Origin: Winogradskyella algicola | GTDB taxonomy: Bacteria; Bacteroidota; Bacteroidia; Flavobacteriales; Flavobacteriaceae | Direction: 5' to 3' | Assembly: GCF_005869935.1 (NCBI RefSeq) | Contig: NZ_SZQF01000007.1 | Location: 164,248-228,247 of the forward strand | Length of the DNA stretch: 64,000 nt | Shown: piece by piece, positions 1-8,691 of the stretch | Layout of the letters: each line of letters opens with the position of its first letter | Numbering within the stretch: the stretch's first letter is position 1 | The notes under the pieces: generated by a model | Database searches by the model: none | Told to the model about the DNA's origin: nothing | What the model saw: the letters and a program-made list of their open reading frames with translations, nothing else | Program-made: the position numbers and the translations under genes

Positions 1-1409
1 GGAAATTGATCAACCAAACTTAACTTTTTTATTTGATATCCTGCATGTAATAATTGCTCTGTATCTCTAGCTTGTGTAGCAGGATTACAAGATACATAAA
101 CCAAACGGTCTGCATTAAGGTTTATTATTTTTTTTAGGGTTTTTGGCGCAATACCAGCTCTTGCAGGATCTAAAATTATAGTACGTATCTTATTTTGATA
201 TTCTGGATGCTCCGATAAAAATTTACCAACATCAGCAGCATAGAATTCTAAGCCTTTTATATTGTTTCGCTTAGCATTTTCAATTGCATCTTCTATAGCC
301 GAAGCTACAATATCTACACCAACAATTTTAGTGTTATTTGCTTCACTTGCTACAATTTGTCCGATAGTTCCTGTTCCACAGAAAAGATCTAAAACTACCG
401 TATTGTCTATAGCTTCTTTATTTTCTAAAGCATAGTCAACTACTTTAGAATATAGTTTTTCGGCACATTTAGGATTGGTTTGAAAAAAGCTTTTCATGCT
501 AATTTCAAAATTGAGGCCTAATAATTCTTCAACTATTTTATCTTCTCCATAAACTAATTGAATACTTCCTGTAGTAGCTATAGTTCTGTCTCCAACCTCA
601 TCATTAATTGTGTGAAGTAAACCAGCAATTCTATCACCAAATAGTTGTGCTAAATAGTTTGCAAAGGCATCTAAATCAAATTGGTCTAAGTCGTAAGAAG
701 TTGTTACAAGATTAAAAAGTAATTTATTTGTCTTGTAAGATTTTCTAACCACAAAATATCTAAAGAACCCTTCCTTTTTTGGGCCATGCCATGGTGCTAA
801 GCCCGTGTGCTTACAGTATGCTCTAATATCTTTCAGGTGGTTTTCAACTTCAGCATCAAAAAGGCCAGAATCACTATTTAGATTATCTCCACACCACCAA
901 AGTCCTCTGCGTTTAAAACCTAGCGTAAACTCATCCACATCTGTATTTGCTTCACGATCAAAACCAATAGCAGAAAACCCATATTCCATTTTATTACGAT
1001 AGTGAAAGGTATTTGGTGAACTCACAAATTCATCAAACTTAGAGTCAATATCTTTTACTTTACCAATACGTTTAAAAAGTTCTAAAGTACTTTGCTTCTT
1101 ATACCTATGTTGTTTTTCTATGGGTAAATTAATGTAAGGTGCGCCAGGAATATCTTGGTAAGGCATTTCTACTTCATCTTCCGAAGGTTTTAAAATCTCT
1201 AAAAGCTTGCACTCTGCATATTTTTTACTCGACTTTTTTACCTGAGCCTTGACTAACTGTCCTGGTAAAGTGTTGGGTACAAAGACTACAAATTCACCAT
1301 GTTCATTTCTAATTCGGCCAATACCTTTACCTCCAAAAGCATAGTCTTCTATTAAGATATTTAAAGTTTCTCCGCGTTTTACAAACTTGTTTCGTTCTCG
1401 TCTTGGCAT
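1..1409 (-). CDS. rlmD: 23S rRNA (uracil-5-)-methyltransferase RlmD, 3' end cut by window edge
   Basis: SAM-dependent methyltransferase of the RlmD/TrmA (RumA) family, which makes 5-methyluridine in 23S rRNA. About 469 codons are visible. The N-terminal 70 residues look like a TRAM-type RNA-binding domain (EDYAFGGKGIGRI). The Rossmann SAM motif DLFCGTGTIGQIV, the LDPARAG motif and the catalytic-cysteine motif VSCNPATQARD follow. The last visible residues are LVDQF, so roughly the final 10-15 residues, including the usual catalytic base near the C-terminus, lie outside the window. The ATG at 1409 follows a good -7 box on the same strand. Bacteroidota homologues often lack the iron-sulphur cysteines of E. 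coli RlmD; whether this one keeps them was not resolved. The family call is firm; the exact uridine target is by analogy. Confidence 0.93.
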   Translation of the reverse strand, partial: MPRRERNKFVKRGETLNILIEDYAFGGKGIGRIRNEHGEFVVFVPNTLPGQLVKAQVKKSSKKYAECKLLEILKPSEDEVEMPYQDIPGAPYINLPIEKQHRYKKQSTLELFKRIGKVKDIDSKFDEFVSSPNTFHYRNKMEYGFSAIGFDREANTDVDEFTLGFKRRGLWWCGDNLNSDSGLFDAEVENHLKDIRAYCKHTGLAPWHGPKKEGFFRYFVVRKSYKTNKLLFNLVTTSYDLDQFDLDAFANYLAQLFGDRIAGLLHTINDEVGDRTIATTGSIQLVYGEDKIVEELLGLNFEISMKSFFQTNPKCAEKLYSKVVDYALENKEAIDNTVVLDLFCGTGTIGQIVASEANNTKIVGVDIVASAIEDAIENAKRNNIKGLEFYAADVGKFLSEHPEYQNKIRTIILDPARAGIAPKTLKKIINLNADRLVYVSCNPATQARDTEQLLHAGYQIKKLSLVDQF

Positions 1410-1427
1410 TAATCGTAAATTAGTCTG

Positions 1428-1435
1428 CAAATATA
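1428..1435 (-). promoter_or_regulatory. Probable -7 promoter box of rlmD
   Basis: Read on the minus strand this is TATATTTG, an exact match to the Bacteroidota -7 consensus TAnnTTTG, 18 bases before the rlmD ATG. A TTTG (minus strand, 1457-1460) lies 21 bases upstream, slightly beyond the usual 17-19 spacing, so the -33 assignment is weak. Confidence 0.5.
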
Positions 1436-1687
1436 GTCGCATTTTAGTAATTGCCTCAAAGAATTTGGAGTCAACTTTAGTCCAAATAATTCGTAAATAT
1501 TTATTAATTTGCACACCTCTAGGGATGATTTCTCTCCCACGCTGCTTTTTCGAGACTTCACCATTACTTCTAAACATGGTACGCAAAGTCTTTGAAAGAA
1601 TAAAGGTAGAGTAGGAAATCGCTAAACGAGGTTTGACAATTCATAATACTCGTTTGGTTTTGTTTAATTTTTTTAAATATTTTGAAG

Positions 1688-2965
1688 ATGGCTGTTTTAG
1701 ACCACATTTCGTCGCAAGAAGCGATGGCACTAGAGAATAAATATGGTGCACAGAATTATCATCCCTTACCCGTAGTACTTAGCAAAGGTGAGGGTGTTTA
1801 TGTTTGGGATGTAGAGGGTAAAAAGTATTATGACTTTTTATCTGCGTATTCCTCATTAAATCAAGGGCATTGTCACCCAAAAATTGTGAATGCCATGACA
1901 GAGCAAGCACAACGGCTTACATTAACTTCTAGAGCATTTTATAATGATATGCTCGGACGCTATGAAAAGTACGCAACTGAGTATTTTAAGTTTGACAAAA
2001 TGTTGCCTATGAACTCTGGTGCAGAGGCTGTAGAAACAGCTTTAAAGCTTTGCAGAAAATGGGCTTATGAGGTAAAAGGCATTGATTTAAATAAAGCAGA
2101 AATCGTAGTCTGTAAGAACAATTTTCATGGAAGAACAACAACCATTATATCATTTTCTAACGATCCTGTAGCCCGTAAAAACTTTGGACCATATACAGGC
2201 GGATTTATAAAAGTTGAATATGATAATTTGAAAGAATTAGAAGAGGTACTCAGCACTAATCCTAATGTAGCAGGTTTTATGGTCGAGCCAATTCAGGGTG
2301 AAGCTGGTGTATATGTACCAAGTGAAAACTACTTAAAAGAGGCTAAAGCACTTTGCGAAAAGTATAATGTTCTTTTTATTGCAGATGAAGTACAAACAGG
2401 AATCGCACGTACAGGTAGATTATTAGCGACGTGTGGGAATTGCACATGTCCAAACAAAGATTGTTCTGGTACACCAGATGTAAAACCAGATATTTTAGTT
2501 TTGGGTAAGGCATTAAGTGGTGGATTGTACCCTGTTTCTGCTGTTATGGCTAGTAATGAGATTATGAATGTTATTCAGCCAGGAAACCATGGAAGTACTT
2601 TTGGTGGTAACCCAATTGCTGCTGCAGTAGCAATTGCTGCTTTAGAGGTAGTGAAAGAAGAAAATTTAGCTGAAAATGCAGATTACCTTGGAAAGATTTT
2701 TAGAGCAGAAATGAATAAGTATATTCAAGAAAGCACTATAGTAAGTTCCGTAAGAGGGAAAGGGTTACTAAATGCTATCGTTATAAATGATGATGAAGAT
2801 AGTGATACAGCATGGAATATTTGTCTTAAGCTCAGGGACAATGGGCTATTGGCAAAACCAACTCATGGTAATATTATAAGATTTGCACCACCTTTGGTAA
2901 TGACTGAAGAAGAACTGTTAGACTGTGTGTCTATAATTATTAAGACACTAAAAGAATTTGAATAA
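1688..2965 (+). CDS. rocD: Ornithine--oxo-acid aminotransferase (RocD)
   Basis: PLP-dependent class III aminotransferase, 425 aa, converting ornithine and 2-oxoglutarate to glutamate-5-semialdehyde and glutamate (arginine/proline metabolism, cytosol). Visible motifs are [12 protein letters not shown] (cofactor phosphate region), [14 protein letters not shown] (Asp to the pyridine nitrogen) and VLGKALSGG with the Schiff-base lysine K274. Length is normal for OAT. An odd feature is a short cysteine-rich insert just before the catalytic lysine (C249, C252, C254, C259; spacing C-x2-C-x-C-x4-C). E. coli-type class III aminotransferases have a plain acidic loop there. I use the ATG at 1688; an in-frame TTG six bases earlier is less likely. 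It is monocistronic and ends in a strong terminator shared with the convergent gene. Confidence 0.93.
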   Translation: MAVLDHISSQEAMALENKYGAQNYHPLPVVLSKGEGVYVWDVEGKKYYDFLSAYSSLNQGHCHPKIVNAMTEQAQRLTLTSRAFYNDMLGRYEKYATEYFKFDKMLPMNSGAEAVETALKLCRKWAYEVKGIDLNKAEIVVCKNNFHGRTTTIISFSNDPVARKNFGPYTGGFIKVEYDNLKELEEVLSTNPNVAGFMVEPIQGEAGVYVPSENYLKEAKALCEKYNVLFIADEVQTGIARTGRLLATCGNCTCPNKDCSGTPDVKPDILVLGKALSGGLYPVSAVMASNEIMNVIQPGNHGSTFGGNPIAAAVAIAALEVVKEENLAENADYLGKIFRAEMNKYIQESTIVSSVRGKGLLNAIVINDDEDSDTAWNICLKLRDNGLLAKPTHGNIIRFAPPLVMTEEELLDCVSIIIKTLKEFE

Positions 2966-2980
2966 TCAATAAAGTCAAAA

Positions 2981-3016
2981 AAAATACCACGATAATATTA
3001 TCGTGGTATTTTTTTA
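2981..3016. terminator. Bidirectional rho-independent terminator
   Basis: A perfect dyad centred at 2996/2997 (arm AAATACCACGATAAT and its complement) is flanked by an A-run on the left and a T-run on the right. It can therefore stop rocD on the plus strand and the converging CCC-motif gene on the minus strand. Confidence 0.9.
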
Positions 3017-3030
3017 TTCATAATTACGTA

Positions 3031-3393
3031 TTATCTACATCCAGCATTCTCAGCGGCTTCGTAGATTTGTTGCATGGATTCTGCAGGTACATTAGGGTTG
3101 TTTTCAAACATACCTATATACCAATCAAAGAATGCACAAGGGCTAACCATTACCCAGATAATAAAAGCGAGGCCAATGAAAGATATGAACAATGATACAA
3201 TGGCAAATGTTCTTGCGCTTTTCATTGCTGGTCCATTGCTATAGGCTTCTGGTGTAGCGTTAAATTTTTTAAGCTCTTGATTAGCAATCACAATTGCTAT
3301 TATAGCTGTAACTGTACCAAGTCCATAGGCACAACAGCATATTATTCCAATTACAGATAAGATGTAAACTAGTGTAGTGTTGAGTTTTTGCAT
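3031..3393 (-). CDS. CCC-motif small membrane protein (DUF4190-like)
   Basis: Small integral membrane protein of 120 aa and unknown function. Two strongly hydrophobic segments are visible, near residues 8-38 and 62-88. The first carries three consecutive cysteines (IGIICCCAYGLGTVTAI), the hallmark behind the name 'CCC motif membrane protein' in Bacteroidota. The C-terminal part is soluble-looking and acidic (MQQIYEAAENAGCR) with a penultimate cysteine. It lies 12 bases downstream of the DUF2752 gene on the same strand, so the two are almost certainly co-transcribed. These two families are commonly adjacent in flavobacteria. No catalytic motif is recognisable; a role in membrane organisation or metal/redox chemistry through the cysteines would be speculation. 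Confidence 0.8.
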   Translation of the reverse strand: MQKLNTTLVYILSVIGIICCCAYGLGTVTAIIAIVIANQELKKFNATPEAYSNGPAMKSARTFAIVSLFISFIGLAFIIWVMVSPCAFFDWYIGMFENNPNVPAESMQQIYEAAENAGCR

Positions 3394-3405
3394 AAATAAA
3401 GTTAA

Positions 3406-3705
3406 TTAGTTAATAAATAGTTTTAAAGTATAATTAATAACAGCTGCTAAAAGTGTTAAGCTTGCCAGTCCCAATTTAATTTTTTCACTATGTCTTATTT
3501 TTATAACCATATCGAAAATAAGAAATACAAAAAATAGTATCATAGGATAAAGAGCAGGATACATTGTAAATGACGCTACCAAATCACCCTTAAGCAAAAG
3601 TGCTACTGAGCGCTGAAAACCACAGCCTATGCACTCAAAACCAAAGTGTTTTTTACTCGCACATGATAGCATGTAGTCGTCTAAGCCTTTCAAAAGTATA
3701 AACAT
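3406..3705 (-). CDS. DUF2752 family membrane protein
   Basis: 99 aa, two predicted transmembrane helices (roughly residues 45-65 and 78-97). The diagnostic N-terminal motif of DUF2752 is present: FGFECIGCGFQRSVALLLKGD, i.e. C-x2-C-G followed by Arg and a small amphipathic stretch. Function is unknown. The ATG at 3705 is 12 codons before a second in-frame Met (MLSCASKKHF) that would also leave the conserved motif intact, so the start is uncertain. It is first of a two-gene operon with the CCC-motif protein downstream, and divergent from the small membrane gene at 3795. Confidence 0.82.
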   Translation of the reverse strand: MFILLKGLDDYMLSCASKKHFGFECIGCGFQRSVALLLKGDLVASFTMYPALYPMILFFVFLIFDMVIKIRHSEKIKLGLASLTLLAAVINYTLKLFIN

Positions 3706-3765
3706 AAAGCTAATTTAATAATTTACATTTACTTTAAATAGTATTAGAATAATTGTCTTATACCT

Positions 3766-3773
3766 TATTTTTG
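3766..3773 (+). promoter_or_regulatory. -7 promoter box (TATTTTTG)
   Basis: Exact TAnnTTTG match 21 bases before the ATG at 3795. No convincing TTTG lies 17-19 bases upstream. It supports 3795 rather than the in-frame TTG at 3753 as the start, because the TTG is upstream of the box. Confidence 0.5.
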
Positions 3774-3794
3774 CTTAGAATTATTATAATACAT

Positions 3795-4022
3795 ATGAAT
3801 ATTTCTAGAGTTATTAATCTTATTTGTGTAGTTGTTGGTGGTATAGTTGCTATATACGCTCAAGCTGGAGAAAAACAGAACACTTACCTTTTAATGGGCG
3901 GTATTATTCTCTTAATGTTTGGTATTTACAGAACATCGCGAAATATTCCAAGTAAATACGAAAAGCAGGAAGAAGAATCTTTTGTGAAATCTGAACCTAT
4001 AGAAGATGATAAAGAGAGGTGA
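3795..4022 (+). CDS. Small two-helix membrane protein, function unknown
   Basis: 75 aa from the ATG at 3795. Two hydrophobic helices (about residues 5-22 and 30-44) are followed by a highly charged tail rich in Glu and Lys (SKYEKQEEESFVKSEPIEDD). I recognise no family. The gene overlaps the Smr-domain gene by 17 bases in a different frame, so translation of the two is likely coupled, and they are one transcription unit. This pairing is the only clue to function. The start at 3795 is chosen because the longer in-frame TTG start would lie upstream of the -7 box. Confidence 0.7.
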   Translation: MNISRVINLICVVVGGIVAIYAQAGEKQNTYLLMGGIILLMFGIYRTSRNIPSKYEKQEEESFVKSEPIEDDKER

Positions 4023-4560
4023 TGTAGTTGAAACAATAGATGATGCTATAAAAGGAACTGTTAAACGAGTTTCAGGCACAGTCGTTATTATTGAAGACGT
4101 TGATGGTTTTGAGTTTCAGTTTGACGAAAACGAACTGATGCTTGTGCACACCAACAGATCATTAGATAATGCTATTTACGATACTGATTTTGAGTCTGTG
4201 AAAAAAGAAAAAGAGACTTCAAAACGAAAAACTGTACCAACGTTTAAGCCAAAAGAGCGTCATGCTCCAAAATTTGAAGTCGATTTACACATACACCAAC
4301 TTACCGACTCCACAAAAGGCATGACTAATTTTGATATGATGAATCTACAGTTGGATACTGCAAGAAGACAATTAGAGTTTGCCATCCGAAAGCGTATTCC
4401 AAAAATGGTATTTATCCATGGCGTAGGAGAAGGCGTTCTACGACAGGAGCTCGAAACCCTTTTAGGACGTTACAACAATGTTCAGTTTTACGATGCTGAC
4501 TATAAAACTTATGGTATAGGTGCTACTGAAGTTAGGATTTTTCAGAATTTAGAGCCATAA
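4006..4560 (+). CDS. Smr-domain protein (DUF2027-type, MutS2 C-terminal domain-like)
   Basis: 184 aa. The N-terminal 50 residues form a small beta-barrel-like domain (DVVETIDDAIKGTVKRVSG) seen in Bacteroidota Smr proteins. A charged linker leads to a C-terminal Smr domain with the two diagnostic motifs: VDLHIHQL (LDLH-type, about residue 91) and FIHGVGEGVLRQEL (HGxGxGxLR-type). Smr domains in MutS2 and stand-alone proteins bind or nick nucleic acid and act on branched DNA or stalled ribosomes; which of these applies cannot be read here. It starts inside the preceding small membrane gene and ends 10 bases before a convergent lipoprotein gene. Confidence 0.85.
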   Translation: MIKRGDVVETIDDAIKGTVKRVSGTVVIIEDVDGFEFQFDENELMLVHTNRSLDNAIYDTDFESVKKEKETSKRKTVPTFKPKERHAPKFEVDLHIHQLTDSTKGMTNFDMMNLQLDTARRQLEFAIRKRIPKMVFIHGVGEGVLRQELETLLGRYNNVQFYDADYKTYGIGATEVRIFQNLEP

Positions 4561-4569
4561 ATTGTGTTG

Positions 4570-5484
4570 TTATTCTTCTATAACAATATCGTAAGTTAAT
4601 GTTCCAAAATCTATATCTGTACCAGATAATATTTCTAGATTAGCACCAGTAACTAAAAAATTAACCGTCACGGTTCTAGTATATGTGTTACCTCCAATAT
4701 GTTCTATTGGACCATAATTGGTGTTTTCTAAAGGATTAAGATAATGATACTCTAATTCACCGTTTTCGTCATTGTTACGGTTTGACAAATTTCTAGGGCT
4801 TTGGGTATCCGTACTATCTTCATCTATCGTTGGCACTCCATCACCATCGTCATCAGTATCTAAATAATCAGGTGTACCATCATTATCAGTGTCAAGAGGG
4901 TTTGTTGTCGGGTCATCGTCATCGTCATTATCGTTTAATTCATCTACAGTCAAAACATTGTCATTATCATCATCTTGGTCTTGGTAATCTGGTATACCGT
5001 CTAAATCAAAATCATCATCCGTTAAATCTCCGTTGCCATTTCTATCTTCGAAAATGTTAGGTATACCGTCGTTATCATCATCCATAACAGTCACAGTAGC
5101 TAATACTGTACCTCCATTTTCAGCTTCGTAGTCTTCAATAATGGTCAAGTCTCCAGAAGGTACTAATTCACAGAGTTCGTTATTGCCCAAACTTCTGTTG
5201 TAAGTCCTATATAAAAATCTAACGGATGACTCATTGATGTTAAATTCAGTAGGATCATCAACAGGTGTAGCTTCCGTAAATGGAAATTCTTCATTAGCAC
5301 CTCTTGGTATAATTAATGATAAGGACTCATTAGGATCCTCTCTTGTATCGTAAATAAGAAAAGAATTAGTGTTGTTGGTACATAAATCTAATTCTTTATC
5401 AAATTCCAAATCTACCGTAATAATATCACCATCATCACAGGCAGTTAAAAGTAGAAGGACAAAAATTATAAAAAAGTGGCGCAT
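4570..5484 (-). CDS. Lipoprotein with thrombospondin type 3-like calcium-binding repeats
   Basis: 304 aa, function unknown. The signal peptide ends in a lipobox (LLLLTAC, Cys about residue 16), so it is predicted to be lipid-anchored, probably in the outer membrane. The middle (about 130-225) is extremely rich in Asp/Asn with repeats of the form DxDxDGIPD and DTDNDGTPDYLDTDDDGDG, the pattern of TSP3/EF-hand-like calcium-binding repeats. The flanking N- and C-terminal parts look like beta-sandwich domains. Start is the second of two consecutive Met codons. It is monocistronic, convergent with the Smr gene and divergent from the cysteine desulfurase. Likely an extracellular calcium-stabilised surface protein, by inference. 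Confidence 0.8.
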   Translation of the reverse strand: MRHFFIIFVLLLLTACDDGDIITVDLEFDKELDLCTNNTNSFLIYDTREDPNESLSLIIPRGANEEFPFTEATPVDDPTEFNINESSVRFLYRTYNRSLGNNELCELVPSGDLTIIEDYEAENGGTVLATVTVMDDDNDGIPNIFEDRNGNGDLTDDDFDLDGIPDYQDQDDDNDNVLTVDELNDNDDDDDPTTNPLDTDNDGTPDYLDTDDDGDGVPTIDEDSTDTQSPRNLSNRNNDENGELEYHYLNPLENTNYGPIEHIGGNTYTRTVTVNFLVTGANLEILSGTDIDFGTLTYDIVIEE

Positions 5485-5562
5485 CATAAGCTTACATTTT
5501 GAACAAAAATAATGGATTTGTAAAATTATAACGTTGCATTATCTAAATAATTTTATTTGCGA

Positions 5563-5570
5563 TATTTTTG
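5563..5570 (+). promoter_or_regulatory. -7 promoter box (TATTTTTG) almost abutting a start codon
   Basis: Exact TAnnTTTG match ending only four bases before the ATG at 5575. Since Bacteroidota transcripts usually begin a few bases past this box, the desulfurase mRNA would be leaderless or nearly so. Confidence 0.55.
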
Positions 5571-5574
5571 CACT

Positions 5575-6720
5575 ATGAAGCAAGTATATTTAGATAATGC
5601 GGCTACTACAGCTTTGCGACCAGAAGTTATAAAACGTATGGCAGAAGTCCTTGCCAATACTTACGGTAATGCCTCTTCTACACATAGTTTTGGACGCTCG
5701 TCTAAAGCTTTATTAGAGCAATGTCGCAAGAATATTGCTGGCTATTTTAATGTATCTGCTTCTGAGATTGTTTTTACCTCAGGTGGTACAGAAGCAGATA
5801 ATTTAGCTTTGCGTAGTGCTGTTAGAGATTTAGGTGTCACAGAAATTATTACTTCAAAAATAGAGCATCATGCTGTATTACATACAGCGGAACAACTGCA
5901 AAAGGAATATAATGTTAAGCTCAATTTTGTTAATCTTGATGCCTGCGGAATGGTAGATTACATGCATCTTGAAAACTTGTTAAAATCTTCTAATAAAGCT
6001 ATTGTGAGCTTAATGCATGTAAATAATGAAATAGGGAATATCCTAGATATAGAGCGTGTAGCTAAGTTATGTAAGGATAACGATGCTTTGTTTCATTCTG
6101 ATTGTGTGCAGTCTGTAGGGCATTTTAAATTAGATTTACAAGACATACCAATCGATTTTTTTGCAGCTAGTGCTCATAAATTTCATGGACCTAAAGGTGT
6201 AGGATTCTGTTTTGTTAGAAAAGAGTCTGGATTAAAACCTCTGATTTTTGGTGGTGAGCAAGAGAGAGGTCATAGAGCAGGTACAGAGTCTATTCATAAT
6301 ATCGTAGGTATGGACGAAGCTCTTAGAATAGCATATAACAATATTGAAATTGAAAGAGAAAAAATTACTTCAATTAAGAGCTACTTCATTAATCAGCTAA
6401 AAAAAGTAATTCCGTCAGTAAGTTTTAATGGAGGTTGTGAGGATAATGTAAAAAGTACATATACTTTAGTTAATGTCTGCTTACCTTTGGAGCCATCAAA
6501 GGCACCGATGCTTCAATTTCAATTAGACCTTAAAGGTATTGCTTGCTCAAAAGGAAGTGCATGCCAAAGTGGTAGCAGTCAACAATCTCATGTGCTTTCA
6601 GAAATTCTTGATGAAGAAAAATTAAAGTACCCTTCTGTGCGATTTTCCTTTAGTGCTTTCACGACTAAAAAAGACATTGATTATACCGTTAATGTTCTTA
6701 AAGAAATCATCAGTGCTTAA
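5575..6720 (+). CDS. Cysteine desulfurase (IscS/NifS family)
   Basis: 381 aa, PLP enzyme moving sulfur from cysteine to an enzyme persulfide for Fe-S clusters or tRNA thiolation. It opens with the classic YLDNAATTALRPEV. Other motifs are the cofactor region FTSGGTEADNLAL, the PLP-lysine motif SAHKFHGPKGVGF and the active-site cysteine loop GIACSKGSACQSGSSQ. The sequence is closer to the IscS/NifS group than to SufS, but there is no isc operon around it, so the gene symbol is left blank. The ATG at 5575 is preferred to an upstream TTG because the -7 box lies between them. Its last 11 bases overlap the convergent T9SS-substrate gene. Confidence 0.92.
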   Translation: MKQVYLDNAATTALRPEVIKRMAEVLANTYGNASSTHSFGRSSKALLEQCRKNIAGYFNVSASEIVFTSGGTEADNLALRSAVRDLGVTEIITSKIEHHAVLHTAEQLQKEYNVKLNFVNLDACGMVDYMHLENLLKSSNKAIVSLMHVNNEIGNILDIERVAKLCKDNDALFHSDCVQSVGHFKLDLQDIPIDFFAASAHKFHGPKGVGFCFVRKESGLKPLIFGGEQERGHRAGTESIHNIVGMDEALRIAYNNIEIEREKITSIKSYFINQLKKVIPSVSFNGGCEDNVKSTYTLVNVCLPLEPSKAPMLQFQLDLKGIACSKGSACQSGSSQQSHVLSEILDEEKLKYPSVRFSFSAFTTKKDIDYTVNVLKEIISA

Positions 6721-8554
6721 TGATAATCTTATCAGATTTTACTGTGTTAGCTTTTGAAGTTACATTAACAATATACACACCTTCACTCAAACCTTCGGTT
6801 GACAATTGGTAACGGTTAGATACAGAGTCGTAGATTTGATTCAACATTCGTTTTCCAGCTACATCAAAAACTTCAATAGTTTTTACATCTAAACCATTTG
6901 GGTTAATTACAGATAATTGTTGAATATTATTATCCTGACGAATTGTTAAATCACTAAACTCAAGGTCATCAATACTTAATGCTTGTCCTGGTATAAATAC
7001 AATTTCAAAACGGTCTGTATAGTTACCTGGCTCTATGTTTAAGTCATAGTGCTGGATTCTCAAATCCACATATAAGTTTTCTTCAATGTCATGAATATAA
7101 ATCCCTTGACTGTCATCAAAATTCTGAATATCAAAAATTCTAAAACGTAGTGGTTGTTGTGCTTCAATATCTACTACTAATGGGATAGTAAGCGTTTCAT
7201 CAAAAGGGTAAGCCAGGCCAGAAAATGCTCTGTCATTTTGTGTAAAATAAGCGTCAGAAGCATAATTATCTGATCTATGTAGTTCTAAACCTCTATCATG
7301 TCCAAAGGTTGCCGTATCATGAAAATTTAAAAGCATCTGTCTAACATACTTAGACTCATTTACCGTGAATTCAACATTAACCCTAAATCGTTTATAGTCT
7401 GGTGGAATAATGGGTAGTCCATTATCTTGAAATTGAATCTCTTCCGAATCAGAATCATCATTAGTTACACCTCTAAAGAAGTAGCTCTGGGCACCCTCTT
7501 TTTCGTAAACACGATGAGCGTTTTTAGCTCTTACAGTACCTGTTGTAGTTGCACTACCTTCAACCATAAACCCTTGTCCTATAGGTATGTATCGTTGAGC
7601 CATTTTAGTTCCATTTGCTGGCGGTCCAGGTGGTAAAGGCAACACATTATCCTGTTCATCATATTTAAAAAATACAGCAGGTGTATTGGATATAATAACA
7701 CCTGAAGCATCTATAGAAAATTCAGAATAACCACCTACATAATCTTGTAAAACATGCGATTGTGTAGCCGGTAAACTAGCATCTTGTTCCCAATAAAAAA
7801 GTGTCCCTTCAATAGCATTTAAATTATCAGCATCATGAATAAAAGCGGCTGAATCAATAGCGCTAGGATAAGGATTTCCCACTAAAGTAAATTGACCTGC
7901 CGCAACTGGACTTCCTATGGTACCATTATTCGGTTTACCTCTAAAATCATAATCAGTATTACCTATAACTCCTGTTCCGGAACCTTTCATTGTAAATCCT
8001 AATCCTGGAGCGATATCTATGTTGGCATTACCTGGAGTAGCTGCTGGGATCCATTCACTATATTCATCAGAACTCACAAACATCCATAACCAACGTGTCG
8101 AAATCAATAATGGATTTGCTGCCCCATTATATGCTGTGGAAAATGCACTGTCATTACTATCAATTAAATTTGGAGTCCCAAGGAGAGGGTCGTCTAATTG
8201 ATTCACTCTAAAATCATTGTTTACTGAGGTATTGGATAAAATTCCACCTACGGGAGAACACCAATAGTTATAAGCCCATTGGTTTACTGTACCATTTTGG
8301 TATACACTTAACTCACCTGTACCAGAGTTACCTACATTATTTCCTTGCAGTAATTGGGCTTCGTTACGAAGATAAATGTGGCTGTTGGCATCTAGATTAA
8401 CATGATCTGTTACAAATAACGGCGCAACATCAGGTGCTGGTGTAAATCCGTTTCCATCTACATAGATGTAGCTTCCGTTGCTTACAAATAAATCTGATTG
8501 TGCTGAGGCCACACTAAAACATAGCAATAGGCATGCGATGAGGGTATTTTTCAT
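6710..8554 (-). CDS. Secreted protein with T9SS type A sorting domain
   Basis: 614 aa. Sec signal peptide at residues 1-18 (LLCFSVASAQ). The final ~75 residues form a type A T9SS C-terminal domain: an IEVFDVAGKRMLNQ strand, GLSEGVYIVNV, and a basic end DKIIIKH. The protein should therefore cross the outer membrane through the type IX machinery and be attached or released. The body has no recognised catalytic domain; it resembles large flavobacterial surface proteins with repeated beta-strands and prolines (LPLPPGPPANG). It is downstream of the TonB receptor (137 bases), possibly independently transcribed. Ligand and role are unknown. Confidence 0.85.
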   Translation of the reverse strand: MKNTLIACLLLCFSVASAQSDLFVSNGSYIYVDGNGFTPAPDVAPLFVTDHVNLDANSHIYLRNEAQLLQGNNVGNSGTGELSVYQNGTVNQWAYNYWCSPVGGILSNTSVNNDFRVNQLDDPLLGTPNLIDSNDSAFSTAYNGAANPLLISTRWLWMFVSSDEYSEWIPAATPGNANIDIAPGLGFTMKGSGTGVIGNTDYDFRGKPNNGTIGSPVAAGQFTLVGNPYPSAIDSAAFIHDADNLNAIEGTLFYWEQDASLPATQSHVLQDYVGGYSEFSIDASGVIISNTPAVFFKYDEQDNVLPLPPGPPANGTKMAQRYIPIGQGFMVEGSATTTGTVRAKNAHRVYEKEGAQSYFFRGVTNDDSDSEEIQFQDNGLPIIPPDYKRFRVNVEFTVNESKYVRQMLLNFHDTATFGHDRGLELHRSDNYASDAYFTQNDRAFSGLAYPFDETLTIPLVVDIEAQQPLRFRIFDIQNFDDSQGIYIHDIEENLYVDLRIQHYDLNIEPGNYTDRFEIVFIPGQALSIDDLEFSDLTIRQDNNIQQLSVINPNGLDVKTIEVFDVAGKRMLNQIYDSVSNRYQLSTEGLSEGVYIVNVTSKANTVKSDKIIIKH

Positions 8555-8691
8555 GCTTAATAAAATTTACAACTATAGCTTAGTAGGGTAACCTAAAGTG
8601 AATTAGACTATTACAAATTTAAAAATTTTAAGGGATCTAAGGGAGCAATACAACGAGGATTTGAGCAGTTTCGCTAATAATTTAGAATATT

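Noticed and set aside
1410..1687. Small gene or tRNA in the rlmD-rocD gap
   Set aside because: A 75-codon open frame overlaps the rlmD start and has no domain features, and no cloverleaf or T-loop consensus is visible. I see only promoters here.
4567..4586. Hairpin TTGTTAT/ATAACAA between the Smr and TSP3-repeat genes as terminator
   Set aside because: The stem is short and AT-only, overlaps the end of the lipoprotein gene and has no T-run, so termination is not supported.
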